The notes below the pieces were generated by a model that was not told the origin of the DNA, did not search any database, and saw only the letters and a program-made list of their open reading frames with translations. Made by a program: the position numbers and the translations under genes. DNA of 64,000 bases from NCBI GenBank assembly GCA_902793195.1, contig CADBCS010000006.1, forward strand, positions 21,190 to 85,189. The letters run 5' to 3'. Positions 19,123-27,408 of the stretch are shown one piece after another. Within the stretch, counting starts at the first letter, position 1; each line of letters opens with the position of its first letter. Source of the stretch: an uncultured Coriobacteriaceae bacterium (lineage in GTDB: Bacteria; Actinomycetota; Coriobacteriia; Coriobacteriales; Atopobiaceae).

Positions 19123-19911
19123 CTACTCCCTTTCGCTTGCGATGAGCGCGGCGCCGATCGCCCCGTTGAACTGCGGATGTGCCGCAACGTACACCTCGCG
19201 CATCAGCTCCTCCTCAAACGCCTGCCGCAGGCCGACGTTGAGCGCGCCACCTCCGCTCATCAGCACGTCGCCGGCCTTCTCGGACCGTCTTATCATCTTG
19301 ATAATGCGTCGCGCCATGGAGAGGTGCATGCCGGCAAGGATGTCGCGCCGGTCGTACTTGCGCGCGACCAGCGAGATGACCTCCGACTGGGCGAACACCA
19401 CGCACGTGGAGTTGATGTCGCAGGGCTCGGTGCTCTCAAGCGACAGCGGCCCCACCTGGTCGATGGTCGTCTCCAGGATCTGCGCGATGACCTCCATGAA
19501 CTTGCCTGTCCCCGCCGCGCACTTGTCGTTCATCGAGAAGTTCTTTACGGCGTAGTTGGCGTCGAGGTAAATGACCTTGCTGTCTTGTCCGCCCACGTCC
19601 ACGATTATGCCCGGCCGCCACTCTCGTGGCGCTGTGATGCGCACGCCGTATGCGTGGGCCGTTATCTCGCTTATGTCGTCGTCGGCGACCTCAAGTACCT
19701 TGCGGCTGTACCCTGTCGCCATTATGTAACCAACCTGCTGGCGTGTGATGCCGCATCGCTGGCAGAGTGCGTCGACGAGTGCGGCCGCGGTGCCGCTGTT
19801 GTCGATGCCCGTGTTGCGCACCATGGTGTCGATCACGGTGCCTCGCGCGTCGATGAGGGCCGCCTTGAGGTAGGTCGACCCGCCGTCCAGTCCAATGTAG
19901 TAGCGCCTCAT
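19123..19911 (-). CDS. ATP-dependent activase (BadF/BadG/HgdC family)
   Basis: 262 residues of ASKHA fold. It has the phosphate-1 motif GLDGGSTYLKA, the phosphate-2/adenosine motif IIVDVGGQDSK, and DVLMSGGGALN. Two cysteines in KCAAGTGKF and NSTCVVFAQSEVIS match the ligands of the bridging [4Fe-4S] of dimeric HgdC-type activators. These proteins use ATP hydrolysis to push an electron at very low potential into a 2-hydroxyacyl-CoA dehydratase or a double-cubane protein. The adjacent gene (19991-21340) is the obvious partner. Length is normal for the family. Confidence 0.93.
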   Translation of the reverse strand: MRRYYIGLDGGSTYLKAALIDARGTVIDTMVRNTGIDNSGTAAALVDALCQRCGITRQQVGYIMATGYSRKVLEVADDDISEITAHAYGVRITAPREWRPGIIVDVGGQDSKVIYLDANYAVKNFSMNDKCAAGTGKFMEVIAQILETTIDQVGPLSLESTEPCDINSTCVVFAQSEVISLVARKYDRRDILAGMHLSMARRIIKMIRRSEKAGDVLMSGGGALNVGLRQAFEEELMREVYVAAHPQFNGAIGAALIASERE

Positions 19912-19990
19912 GGTTCTCTCCTCCGATTTCTGTTTGGCCTCGCACGGATGCGTGCTGCTTACGACCGGTTCCGGCCTGCCGCGAGGGCTG

Positions 19991-21340
19991 TCATCCGCGC
20001 ATGCTCCGGTTCGCTCGCTGCGGGCCCTTCTTGAGCTTGATCATCTCCACGAACGCCTCGGTGCGGATGCGCAGCTGCTCCACGTCCTCGTCGGTGTAGT
20101 CGCTTTCCAGGCGGATGACCGGGATGCCCAGACGGTCGAGCTCCTCCTCCACCATGCGATACTCGTAGTCGTACACCAGGCATCCTCGCAGCACGTGGTA
20201 GATGACGCCCTCCACGCGATGGTCGCGGACCATCCTGCGCAGCCGATAGAGGCGTTGCGTGTTGTCGGCGAAGGTGGGACACGGACACGGGCGCAGCGCG
20301 CGAATGGCGAGCGCGCGCATGAGACCGTCAAACGACGTGTCCACCGGCACCACCGGGTCGGACATGCCGCGCTCGCCCATGCACGTCTCGTCGGCCACCA
20401 CCATGCCACCGGACTCCTCCACAAGAAGCGGCACCTTGATGTTGGGGAACACGATGGGAGACCCGGTGAGCATGACGCGCGGCCGATCCTTGCGCGTGAC
20501 GAGCTGTTTGGCGTGGGCCCGTCGCTCGAGCTCGTCGTTGAGCGTGCGCATGGCATGGGCCCACGCATCGACGTCCAGGTAGCTCGACGCGTTCATGGCG
20601 ACCATGGCATGCGTGCCGTACAGCAGGTTGGGTGTCTTGCGCCTTATCCGCAGGAACCGCGACAGCTCGTATTGGGCGTATCCCGTGCGCTCGAAGGCGC
20701 GGGCAAGCGACTCGTGGGTTACGGCCTGACCCGTGTGCTGCGACACGACGTCGGCCAGTTGGTAGAGCTCGGCCACAAACGTCTCGACGTCCTCGTCTCC
20801 CTTGTTGGCGGGCACGGGCAGGGCATGGACGGGGCACATGTCCTGCAGCAGACCGGCGATTCGCTTTTTGCAGTCGCAGGTTATGGGCACCACCATGAGC
20901 GAGCAGTTCTCGTAGAGGGGCAACGTGCCCATGTGCTTGAAGCCGGCGATTGCCTTTACCAGCGGACACGCATCGCGCGCCACCACGTCGTCGCCCACCG
21001 AGAAGGCCGTGTAGTGCCCGCTGCACAGCTTGACCGGCTGCGCGCCCGCGGCGTATACGAGCTCTTGGGGCACCTGCACGCAGTACGTGCCCACGGTCTT
21101 GGTGCCCCGCGGCTTCCGCACGTCCTGTCCCCGCACGTAGACGCGCTCCATTGCGTCGAAGAATGGCTGCATCAGCTCTGCCGATCCGCCGAGGTCACGC
21201 ATGCGACGCAGGTACTTTTGCGTGAGGTGTACGGACTTGCTCGAGAAGAGCTGTCTGCGGCGCTGCTCGCGTCGGGCCTCAACGGCAGATGGACTGGTTG
21301 CTGCGGCCGGGCTGGTGCCCGCGATGGCTTGCCTACTCAT
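19991..21340 (-). CDS. 2-hydroxyacyl-CoA dehydratase D-like / double-cubane cluster protein, cysteine-rich
   Basis: 449 residues from ATG 21340 (GAGGAG before it). It belongs to the HgdB/FldB/double-cubane (PF06050) group: VPQELVYAAGAQPVKLCSGH, RPRVMLTGSPIVFPN, VIYHVLRGCLVYDYEYR and the terminal RLESDYTDEDVEQLRIRTEAFVEM. Cysteines lie at the sites that ligate iron-sulfur: GTYC, KLCS, RDACP, ENC, PITCDC and RGC, with another in DMCP. That is enough for a cluster larger than one [4Fe-4S], as in the double-cubane protein of Carboxydothermus. No CoA-metabolism genes are nearby, so a reductase role is more likely than amino-acid fermentation. The substrate is unknown. Confidence 0.85.
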   Translation of the reverse strand: MSRQAIAGTSPAAATSPSAVEARREQRRRQLFSSKSVHLTQKYLRRMRDLGGSAELMQPFFDAMERVYVRGQDVRKPRGTKTVGTYCVQVPQELVYAAGAQPVKLCSGHYTAFSVGDDVVARDACPLVKAIAGFKHMGTLPLYENCSLMVVPITCDCKKRIAGLLQDMCPVHALPVPANKGDEDVETFVAELYQLADVVSQHTGQAVTHESLARAFERTGYAQYELSRFLRIRRKTPNLLYGTHAMVAMNASSYLDVDAWAHAMRTLNDELERRAHAKQLVTRKDRPRVMLTGSPIVFPNIKVPLLVEESGGMVVADETCMGERGMSDPVVPVDTSFDGLMRALAIRALRPCPCPTFADNTQRLYRLRRMVRDHRVEGVIYHVLRGCLVYDYEYRMVEEELDRLGIPVIRLESDYTDEDVEQLRIRTEAFVEMIKLKKGPQRANRSMRG

Positions 21341-22499
21341 GGGCGCTCCTCTGGTATCCACGCACGACGCGCGCACGCTTGGATGTGTACAGTCGCTTGC
21401 CCGCAAACGTGAGCGCAAGGGCCCCGTCCTCGGGACAACACCGCACGCACTCGCCGCACATGATGCAGTTGACGTCGGTTACGTTGGCGCACGCGCGCTC
21501 GGTGTAGATCTGCCGTATGCCCATGGGGCACGCCTCGTAGCACGCCCCGCACTCGGTGCAGGCGGTGCAGTCCTTGGTGATGCGGAACAGCTGGACCTTG
21601 TTTGCCATGCCCATCAGGAAGCCTAGCGGACAGATGGTGCAAAAGAAGCGGCGCTTGAAGAAGCTCGCAATGAGCACGAACACCATGATGAACCCGCTCG
21701 CATACAGGCTCACCGAGAGGCCCGCGGCGGCTGGCGTGAGCGCGATTGCCGGGCAGAAGTTGCAGAAGTTGCCACCGGCAAAGCTCAGGCCGATCATGAG
21801 GAGCAGCATGGTCCACTTGAGGGGGACGAGTGCCTGGTACATGTCCTCGGTCATGGCGACGCCCTCAACTCTGGTGGCTTGGCGAATCGTGTGCATGAGG
21901 TCCTGGGCGAGGCCCATGGGACACAGGAAGCCGCAGAGCGTCCGCCCAAACACGAGCACAAAGCCCAACGTCGAGACGACGAAGGCCGCGATGCCCGTCC
22001 ACGGCAGGGTGGCGAGCTCGTCCAGGTGGGCGAGGTAGTAGCAGCTCGTCTCGGTGAGCTGCGACATGTTGGCGGGACACGACAGGACGGGGATGCTGAT
22101 GTTCGCGAAGCGCGCCCCAAGGATGACGCCGCCAAAGACCATGAGCACGAAGAAGCCCACCATGCAGGCCCAGCGAGCCACCATGAAGCCCGATACGCGC
22201 CGGCCCCGAATGCGTCGGGCTGACCTCGATGCCCGCTGCGCTGCAAACGGCGCGTGCGCGGGGTCGCGTCGCGTGAGCCAGCCGCGCACCGCGACGCAGA
22301 GCACGATGCCAATGGCGCTCATCAGGCCGATGAGCAGGAGCGGCACGAGCTTGGCAAGATGGTCGGACGTAAACAGCCTGTCGGCCGTCGTGGTGTAGAT
22401 GGCGGTCTCATACTCGAAGAAGCTGAACTGCCAGGCAAAGTACGCGACGAGCGCGGTCGATGCGCACGCGATGCCGGCGATGAGTCCTCGTTTGCTCAT
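21333..22499 (-). CDS. NapH-like polytopic membrane protein with 4Fe-4S domains
   Basis: 388 residues from ATG 22499, overlapping the downstream gene by 8 bp. Several membrane helices carry two C-x3-CP motifs at the membrane face (FGRTLCGFLCPMGLAQ and RFFCTICPLGFLMGM), diagnostic of the NapH/CcoG/RdxA group. Two C-terminal ferredoxin clusters follow: CTACTECGACYEACP and CIMCGECVRCCP. Such proteins pass electrons from the quinone pool or an outer donor to a cytoplasmic acceptor. It lies between the two dehydratase-like genes and is probably the electron entry for that system. An outer loop holds SCPANMSQLTETSCYYL, two more cysteines. Confidence 0.88.
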   Translation of the reverse strand: MSKRGLIAGIACASTALVAYFAWQFSFFEYETAIYTTTADRLFTSDHLAKLVPLLLIGLMSAIGIVLCVAVRGWLTRRDPAHAPFAAQRASRSARRIRGRRVSGFMVARWACMVGFFVLMVFGGVILGARFANISIPVLSCPANMSQLTETSCYYLAHLDELATLPWTGIAAFVVSTLGFVLVFGRTLCGFLCPMGLAQDLMHTIRQATRVEGVAMTEDMYQALVPLKWTMLLLMIGLSFAGGNFCNFCPAIALTPAAAGLSVSLYASGFIMVFVLIASFFKRRFFCTICPLGFLMGMANKVQLFRITKDCTACTECGACYEACPMGIRQIYTERACANVTDVNCIMCGECVRCCPEDGALALTFAGKRLYTSKRARVVRGYQRSAHE

Positions 22500-22527
22500 G
22501 GGCGTCCCTCCCCGCTCCTCTTTGCCG

Positions 22528-23805
22528 TCATGCGCTGCGGCGGCGTGCGGGCACACGACCACGGACGAACGTGCGCTGCTCGAGCATCTCGGCAAAGGCC
22601 TCCAGGCGGATGCGCAACTGCTCGATGTCCTGATACTGGTAGTCCGTCTCGAGCCTAAACACGGGAACGTCGAGCTGCTCGAACAGGGGCTCCAGACGCG
22701 ACAGCATAAAGTCGTACTCGATCTGGCCCTTGAGGATGTGGCACACGATGCCGTCGACCTCGGTCGTCGCGAGCAGGTGCTCCACGTACTGCTCCATGGT
22801 GCGGTTCACCACATGCGCGCTGGATGAGTCCAAGGCGTAGTGCTTGTGGGCGATGGCGCGCATGAGGCGCCGGGTCCCTCCGCGGCGCTCCTCGGGCGAG
22901 AGGCTGGCAAAGCGCGACGTGCTCGCGGCGTCCACGGCCTGTTGCAGCACGAGGCCGGTGTCGTGGATGAGGGCAGGCACCTTGTATTGCGGAAAGAGGA
23001 TCGGTGAGCCCATTACGAGCACGCGCGGGGTGCTGCTGGTCGGTCGGCCCATGGTGCGGTAGCGGGCCTGCACCTCTGCCGAGAGTTGGTGCAATGCCGC
23101 CGTCCACTGCGCAAGGTCGTCAGTCTGGTAGTACGTGTTTTGTACGAGGAGCCGGGCTTCGTCGCTCAGCGCGCCCTCGCACTGGGTGCAGATGCGCTCG
23201 AAGGTGACCATGGCCGACCTCGCCGCACCCACGAGCTGGTCTGCCTTCGCGAGGCTCGAGGCCGAGGCGCGCCTGCCCACATGATGCCCAACGGACCGTA
23301 CCAGCGAGCGGGTCGCATGCTCCCAAGCGTGCCAGGAGACAGCGCTCGCTCCCACCGACGGGATGTCCACCGACAAGACCTCATGGCCTTCTTGCCCAAG
23401 AAGATAGCCGATCTTGCGCAGGTTGTCGTTGGCCGCAGGCACCACAAAGAGAGGATCATGGTCTGCCTTTGCGGCGAGTCGAAGCGCGTACCCCAGCATC
23501 GACCTGCTTGCGGGATCGCTGTCGCGCGGCATTGCGTCGTCCGACCATGCGCACGAGGCGTGGCTGCCGCCCAGCAGATGGTACGGTGTCACGCCGCAGG
23601 CACGTACCAGCTGTTCCGGAATCCCGTGGCCGAGCACGACCACGACTGGATTCGTTTTGCCTTCCTGCGTACCGTTGGCAGGATTCTTCTCGAAGCGCGC
23701 GTGCCATTGCGCAGCCGCGTTCACAAAGTAGCGCAGGCACCGTACGCCGGGGTTCTGGGCGTCGATGCGCTGCAGCACGGTTTGGTACTCTTCCACGTAC
23801 GACAT
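22528..23805 (-). CDS. Dehydratase D/double-cubane-like paralogue lacking cluster cysteines
   Basis: 425 residues from ATG 23805, chosen because AGGAGG lies 8 bp before it. The fold landmarks match the 19991-21340 protein: RPRVLVMGSPILFPQ is represented by TPRVLVMGSPILFPQ, IVCHILKGQIEYDF matches VIYHVLRGCLVYDY, and RLETDYQYQDIEQLRIRLEAFAEM matches the sister's C-terminus. The cysteine sites are changed: RDACP to RDSDP, PITCDC to PAANDN, KLCS to LLGG, RGC to KGQ. It should not hold the same cluster. It is the first gene of the operon, so it is expressed first and probably in quantity. It could be a structural or regulatory partner in a heterodimer, or bind a different cofactor. Confidence 0.8.
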   Translation of the reverse strand: MSYVEEYQTVLQRIDAQNPGVRCLRYFVNAAAQWHARFEKNPANGTQEGKTNPVVVVLGHGIPEQLVRACGVTPYHLLGGSHASCAWSDDAMPRDSDPASRSMLGYALRLAAKADHDPLFVVPAANDNLRKIGYLLGQEGHEVLSVDIPSVGASAVSWHAWEHATRSLVRSVGHHVGRRASASSLAKADQLVGAARSAMVTFERICTQCEGALSDEARLLVQNTYYQTDDLAQWTAALHQLSAEVQARYRTMGRPTSSTPRVLVMGSPILFPQYKVPALIHDTGLVLQQAVDAASTSRFASLSPEERRGGTRRLMRAIAHKHYALDSSSAHVVNRTMEQYVEHLLATTEVDGIVCHILKGQIEYDFMLSRLEPLFEQLDVPVFRLETDYQYQDIEQLRIRLEAFAEMLEQRTFVRGRVPARRRSA

Positions 23806-24016
23806 AACAAGCCTCCTGTCTGTTGTCGTGAGGGCATCATATCGGGCGAAGTTCAAACCAACTTAAAGCCGTGCTCGATTGTGGATTGCGGCCCATGGAC
23901 GTACGGAGGAGAGTTCGCGCGGGCGGCGGACCGCCGCGCGAGCAGGCTTTAACTTCGCTTGAGGTTCGCGAGGTATGGTGCATGCGAGTAGTTGTTCGTG
24001 GCAGACGGAGGGTGGG

Positions 24017-24445
24017 ATGCTAAAACACAAGGTAATAGGCGCCTTCGTGGCGGTGTGGTGCGCGATGTGTCTCTTGTACATGGGGGCACGCATGGCGTTG
24101 GGCACGATAATGGGTGCGCAAGGCGAGACGAGCGCGGTGGATGTGGGGGAGGAGCCGGAGCCCGTGGCGACGGAGCGCGAGACGACCCAGGAACAGGAGT
24201 TGGTGACAGAGCCGGCACCGGAGCTGGAGGAAGAGCCCCTCGAGTTAGAGTCAGAGTCGGTGCCCGAGTCGGAGACCGCCGAGGAGACCCAGATGGCCGA
24301 CATGCCCACCCTGTATGAGTATCTGAGTCAGTACACATGTGGGTCTTGCCGTCGTAACTGCTCCCTGGCCAATCCGCGATGCCACAATGGCTCGCGCCTG
24401 GCGGAGGCCAAGGTCCAAGAATACTACGACATCTACGGACAGTAA
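24017..24445 (+). CDS. Membrane-anchored acidic protein with C-terminal four-cysteine motif
   Basis: 142 residues from ATG 24017 (GGAGGGTGGG before it). One N-terminal membrane helix (about residues 4-30) is followed by a Glu/Pro/Thr-rich stalk of about 70 residues, then a compact C-terminal domain with C-G-S-C-x3-C-x6-C (CGSCRRNCSLANPRC). Four closely spaced Cys could bind a [4Fe-4S] cluster or zinc, or form disulfides if outside the cell. It is divergent from the dehydratase-like operon with a 211-bp shared upstream region, and may be an electron carrier for it. No family recognised. Confidence 0.7.
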   Translation: MLKHKVIGAFVAVWCAMCLLYMGARMALGTIMGAQGETSAVDVGEEPEPVATERETTQEQELVTEPAPELEEEPLELESESVPESETAEETQMADMPTLYEYLSQYTCGSCRRNCSLANPRCHNGSRLAEAKVQEYYDIYGQ

Positions 24446-24483
24446 GGATGGTCCAGCGTCATCCCCAATCCGCGGGGACTGGG

Positions 24484-24508
24484 CAAAAGGGGTTTGACCC
24501 CTTTTCTC
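24484..24508 (+). terminator. Intrinsic terminator
   Basis: Stem aaaaggggt / accccttttct with loop ttg, 40 bp after the Cys-motif gene and before the poly-ferredoxin gene. Confidence 0.7.
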
Positions 24509-24557
24509 ACATCTGCCAAGAGCTGCGCTACAATAGGCATTCGCGGAGAGGGGGACT

Positions 24558-25814
24558 ATGGCGGCGAAGAAGCACGACTTTCTTGATGACATCATCGATA
24601 TGCAACAGGACTGGCAGGCGCTCTCGAATGCCGGCACCGACCTGGTCGATCACATCACTGAGTCGGCGCCCGAGTACGACCCGGCCGACTACAAGGAGCG
24701 GCCACGTGCCAACTCCTCCTACTGCGTCTCGGCCGCCACGCAGAATCTCTCGGCGTGCACGCGGTGCATGGAGGCGTGCCCCACGGATGCCATCAGCATC
24801 CACGGTGCAACCGTGCGCGTTGGCGACGACTGCCTTAAGTGTGGACTCTGCTCGGCGGTGTGTCCCACCGAGGTCTTTATGGTTCGCAAGTACGCGTCCA
24901 TGGCGCTGTACGACAATGTCGCGCGCGCCGCGACGGCATACGAGCAATGCTATATAACGTGCACCCGTGCGCTCGGACGGTTGCCTCAGCCCAACGAGAT
25001 TCTGCTGCCCTGCGTGGGGGCAATGCCGCAGGAAGTCTGGTTCAACCTGTTGTGCGAATATCCCAACCTTAGCGTGTATCTGCCGCTGGGCATATGCGAT
25101 CGTTGCAAGACCATCACGGGCGAGGAGGCCCTCTCCAACGCCATTGCCAACGCCGAGGAGTGGAGCGGCGAGTCGGTGGGTCTGGAGGTCGAGGAAGGCG
25201 CCCTTGTCCACGATCAGAAGCGCGCATACAAGCGCAGCCAGTTCGTGAGCAACATGACGCAGGCCGGCACGAGGCTCGTGTCCCGAAGCGTCCCCCTGCT
25301 GGCGGGGGCACAAGCCGTGGCAAACCGTCTTGCGGAGCACTCGAAGCAGATTACCGAGCTGCAAAAGACCCTGGAGTCGTCGGTGGGCACGACCAACGGC
25401 CAGTCGCGCAGACGTATGCTCACGCGCAGGCGGCGGCTGCTGATGGCTGGGCTGCAACGGTACCCCGACCTCGCCGACGAGCTGATGCTGGCGTTTCCGC
25501 ATGTGGACGTTGATCGCTGTACCATGTGCGCGGACTGCGCCAAGGCGTGTACCATCAGCGCGCTCGAGCTGGACGGCAAGGGTCGGGTGCTGATTGAACC
25601 GTCCTACTGCGTCAACTGCGGCGCCTGTGCGCTCACGTGCCAGGAGGGCGCCATAACCATGCGCGAGGAGCCTGCCGTGGAGCTGGTCGTTCCCGACCCC
25701 AAGGCCGAGGAGCGCAAACGCCAGCGGGAGCGTGCGGCGCGGCTCAAGGAAGAGGGCAAGAAGCGTCTCGAGAAGGGCCTTGACCTCTTGGAGGGGTTGG
25801 CCGAGGATGAATAG
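24558..25814 (+). CDS. Cytoplasmic poly-ferredoxin-like protein, four 4Fe-4S motifs
   Basis: 418 residues with no membrane helix. Motifs in order are CTRCMEACP, CLKCGLCSAVCP (both within residues about 65-100), then CTMCADCAKAC and CVNCGACALTC (about 325-375). The two pairs are separated by about 220 residues, which include further cysteines (LPCVGAMPQEVW, ICDRCK). The middle part resembles no enzyme I recognise. The C-terminus is a charged helix rich in Lys/Arg/Glu. It probably transfers electrons, and lies directly after the double-cubane locus on the opposite strand. ychF follows 45 bp later. Confidence 0.8.
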   Translation: MAAKKHDFLDDIIDMQQDWQALSNAGTDLVDHITESAPEYDPADYKERPRANSSYCVSAATQNLSACTRCMEACPTDAISIHGATVRVGDDCLKCGLCSAVCPTEVFMVRKYASMALYDNVARAATAYEQCYITCTRALGRLPQPNEILLPCVGAMPQEVWFNLLCEYPNLSVYLPLGICDRCKTITGEEALSNAIANAEEWSGESVGLEVEEGALVHDQKRAYKRSQFVSNMTQAGTRLVSRSVPLLAGAQAVANRLAEHSKQITELQKTLESSVGTTNGQSRRRMLTRRRRLLMAGLQRYPDLADELMLAFPHVDVDRCTMCADCAKACTISALELDGKGRVLIEPSYCVNCGACALTCQEGAITMREEPAVELVVPDPKAEERKRQRERAARLKEEGKKRLEKGLDLLEGLAEDE

Positions 25815-25859
25815 CCATGCGCAGGCACCTGCTCTGCGCATTAGACAAAGGAGCACATC

Positions 25860-26933
25860 ATGGCACTTTCCATTGGCATCGTGGGGCTGCCCAACGTGGG
25901 CAAGTCCACGCTCTTTACCGCGCTCACAAAGAAGGGCGGTCTGGCGGCGAACTACCCGTTTGCCACCATCGACCCCAACGTGGGCATTGTGGACGTTCCC
26001 GACGCACGCCTGCAGGAGCTTGCCAACATAGTGCATCCTGGTCGTATCGTGCCGGCGACCGTGGAGTTCGTGGACATTGCCGGCCTTGTTAAGGGTGCGA
26101 GCGAGGGAGAGGGACTGGGCAATCAGTTCCTCGCCAACATCCGCAACACCGATGCGATCTGCGAGGTCGTGCGGTTCTTCTCGGATTCCGACGTGATTCG
26201 CCACGAGAGCAGCGTCGACCCACAGAGCGACATGGACACCATCCAAACCGAGCTGGTGCTTGCCGACCTGGGAACGCTCGAGCGCGCCATTCCCAAGCTC
26301 GAGAAGGAAGCGAGGCGCGACAAGGCCAACGCGCCGCGACTGGCCATCGCCAAGCGGCTTCAGGAGTGGCTCAACGAGGGGCATCGCGCCGCCGACCTGG
26401 ACATGACCGACGAGGAGCGTGCCGCCGCCCACGACCTGTTCCTGCTCACCATGAAGCCCATCCTGTACGTGGCAAACGTCGACGAGGACTCGCTGGGGGA
26501 GGAGCCTCCCGCGATCGACGGCGCCAAGGTGGTGCCCATTAGCGCCAAGGTCGAGGCCGAGCTCGCCGAGCTGGCCGAGGAGGACCCGGAGGAGGCGGCG
26601 GAGTACCTGGCCGACCTCGGGCTGGAGCACAGCGGTCTGGAGACGCTGGCGCAGGCGGCCTACGAACTGCTGGGCCTGCAGAGCTACTTTACGGCCGGGG
26701 AGCTGGAGGTAAAGGCCTGGACCATACCGGTGGGGGCAAAGGCTCCGCAGGCTGCCGGCGTGATCCACTCCGACTTCGAGCGCGGTTTTATAAAGGCCGA
26801 GGTTGCGAGCTACGACGACTACGTGTCGTTGGGCGGCGAGGCCGGGTGCAAGGCCGCGGGCAGGCTGCGCATGGAGGGCAAGGAGTACGTCGTGCAAGAC
26901 GGCGACGTGATGCACTTCCGGTTTAACGTGTAG
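25860..26933 (+). CDS. ychF: Redox-regulated ATPase YchF (OLA1 family)
   Basis: 357 residues. It has the Walker A of the family, GLPNVGKSTLFTAL, with NYPFATIDPNVGIV, DIAGLVKGASEGEGLGNQFL (G3), and the family's altered G4 region that gives ATP preference. The C-terminal TGS domain runs through VIHSDFERGFIKAEV to DGDVMHFRFNV. YchF binds ribosomes and affects stress translation. The last 31 bases of the gene are repeated, with one change, at 28110-28140, 1.2 kb downstream. Confidence 0.97.
   Translation: MALSIGIVGLPNVGKSTLFTALTKKGGLAANYPFATIDPNVGIVDVPDARLQELANIVHPGRIVPATVEFVDIAGLVKGASEGEGLGNQFLANIRNTDAICEVVRFFSDSDVIRHESSVDPQSDMDTIQTELVLADLGTLERAIPKLEKEARRDKANAPRLAIAKRLQEWLNEGHRAADLDMTDEERAAAHDLFLLTMKPILYVANVDEDSLGEEPPAIDGAKVVPISAKVEAELAELAEEDPEEAAEYLADLGLEHSGLETLAQAAYELLGLQSYFTAGELEVKAWTIPVGAKAPQAAGVIHSDFERGFIKAEVASYDDYVSLGGEAGCKAAGRLRMEGKEYVVQDGDVMHFRFNV
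26903..26933 (+). repeat. Left copy of the ychF 3'-end direct repeat (candidate att)
   Basis: The final 31 bases of ychF including the stop codon. An almost identical copy (30 of 31) lies at 28110-28140 and flanks the DUF3800 segment. Confidence 0.7.
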
Positions 26934-26938
26934 TAGCA

Positions 26939-26967
26939 TCAGGCGACGGGGGCATCCCCATCGCCTG
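26939..26967 (+). terminator. Terminator hairpin after ychF
   Basis: Stem caggcgacgggg / tccccatcgcctg with a short loop. It is present after the left copy of the 31-bp repeat only. Confidence 0.6.
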
Positions 26968-27000
26968 GGTGGACTCCACCCATGTTTTGGAGGCGTTACC

Positions 27001-27273
27001 ATGATGTACCGTTACTTGACTCTCAATGATGGCACTGAAGTGGTCCATTCAGACATGATGCCCGACGGCCGCGTAAAGGTGTTCTTCGAGAGGCCCGATG
27101 CAGTGGATGGTTTTCATGACGCAACATGCTATCTTCCGGATTACACATGGGAGGACGTTTCGGGTTTTTCAGACGCAGACATGAGTCGCAACGAGCGCCT
27201 GCTCAAAGAAGTTGCGCACATCATCATCGAGCTATCCCAAGAAGGGGGCTTTGACGATGCCTCAGGTTTTTAG
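27001..27273 (+). CDS. Small hypothetical protein beside DUF3800
   Basis: 90 residues, ATG 27001 after TTGGAGG. It is acidic, with no signal or membrane segment. Motifs such as VKVFFERPDAVDGFHDATCYLPDYTW and a C-terminal amphipathic helix (NERLLKEVAHIIIELSQEG) suggest a compact folded protein, but no family was recognised. Base composition is lower in GC than the flanking ychF and LCP genes. It lies inside the segment bounded by the ychF-end repeats, so it may have arrived with the DUF3800 gene. Confidence 0.55.
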   Translation: MMYRYLTLNDGTEVVHSDMMPDGRVKVFFERPDAVDGFHDATCYLPDYTWEDVSGFSDADMSRNERLLKEVAHIIIELSQEGGFDDASGF

Positions 27274-27328
27274 GGTTGGGGCATATCTCGTCTATTTCTG
27301 GTCGGACGACGATGTGGTATAAAGTAAC

Positions 27329-27382
27329 TAGTGGCTAACGCTACTTTCAAGAGCCGGGGGCTTTCCCCCGGCATTCTTTTTC
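27329..27382 (+). terminator. Two-hairpin leader ending in an intrinsic terminator ahead of DUF3800
   Basis: A small hairpin (agtggc / gctact, one G-U pair) is followed by a perfect gccggggg / cccccggc stem and a T-rich tract (attctttttc). It ends 27 bp before the DUF3800 start. A possible -10 (tataaa, 27318-27323) lies just upstream. This would make either a short terminated RNA or an attenuator controlling the downstream gene. Confidence 0.65.
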
Positions 27383-27408
27383 TTGCTACGCAGAGAATGG
27401 GAGGTGCC

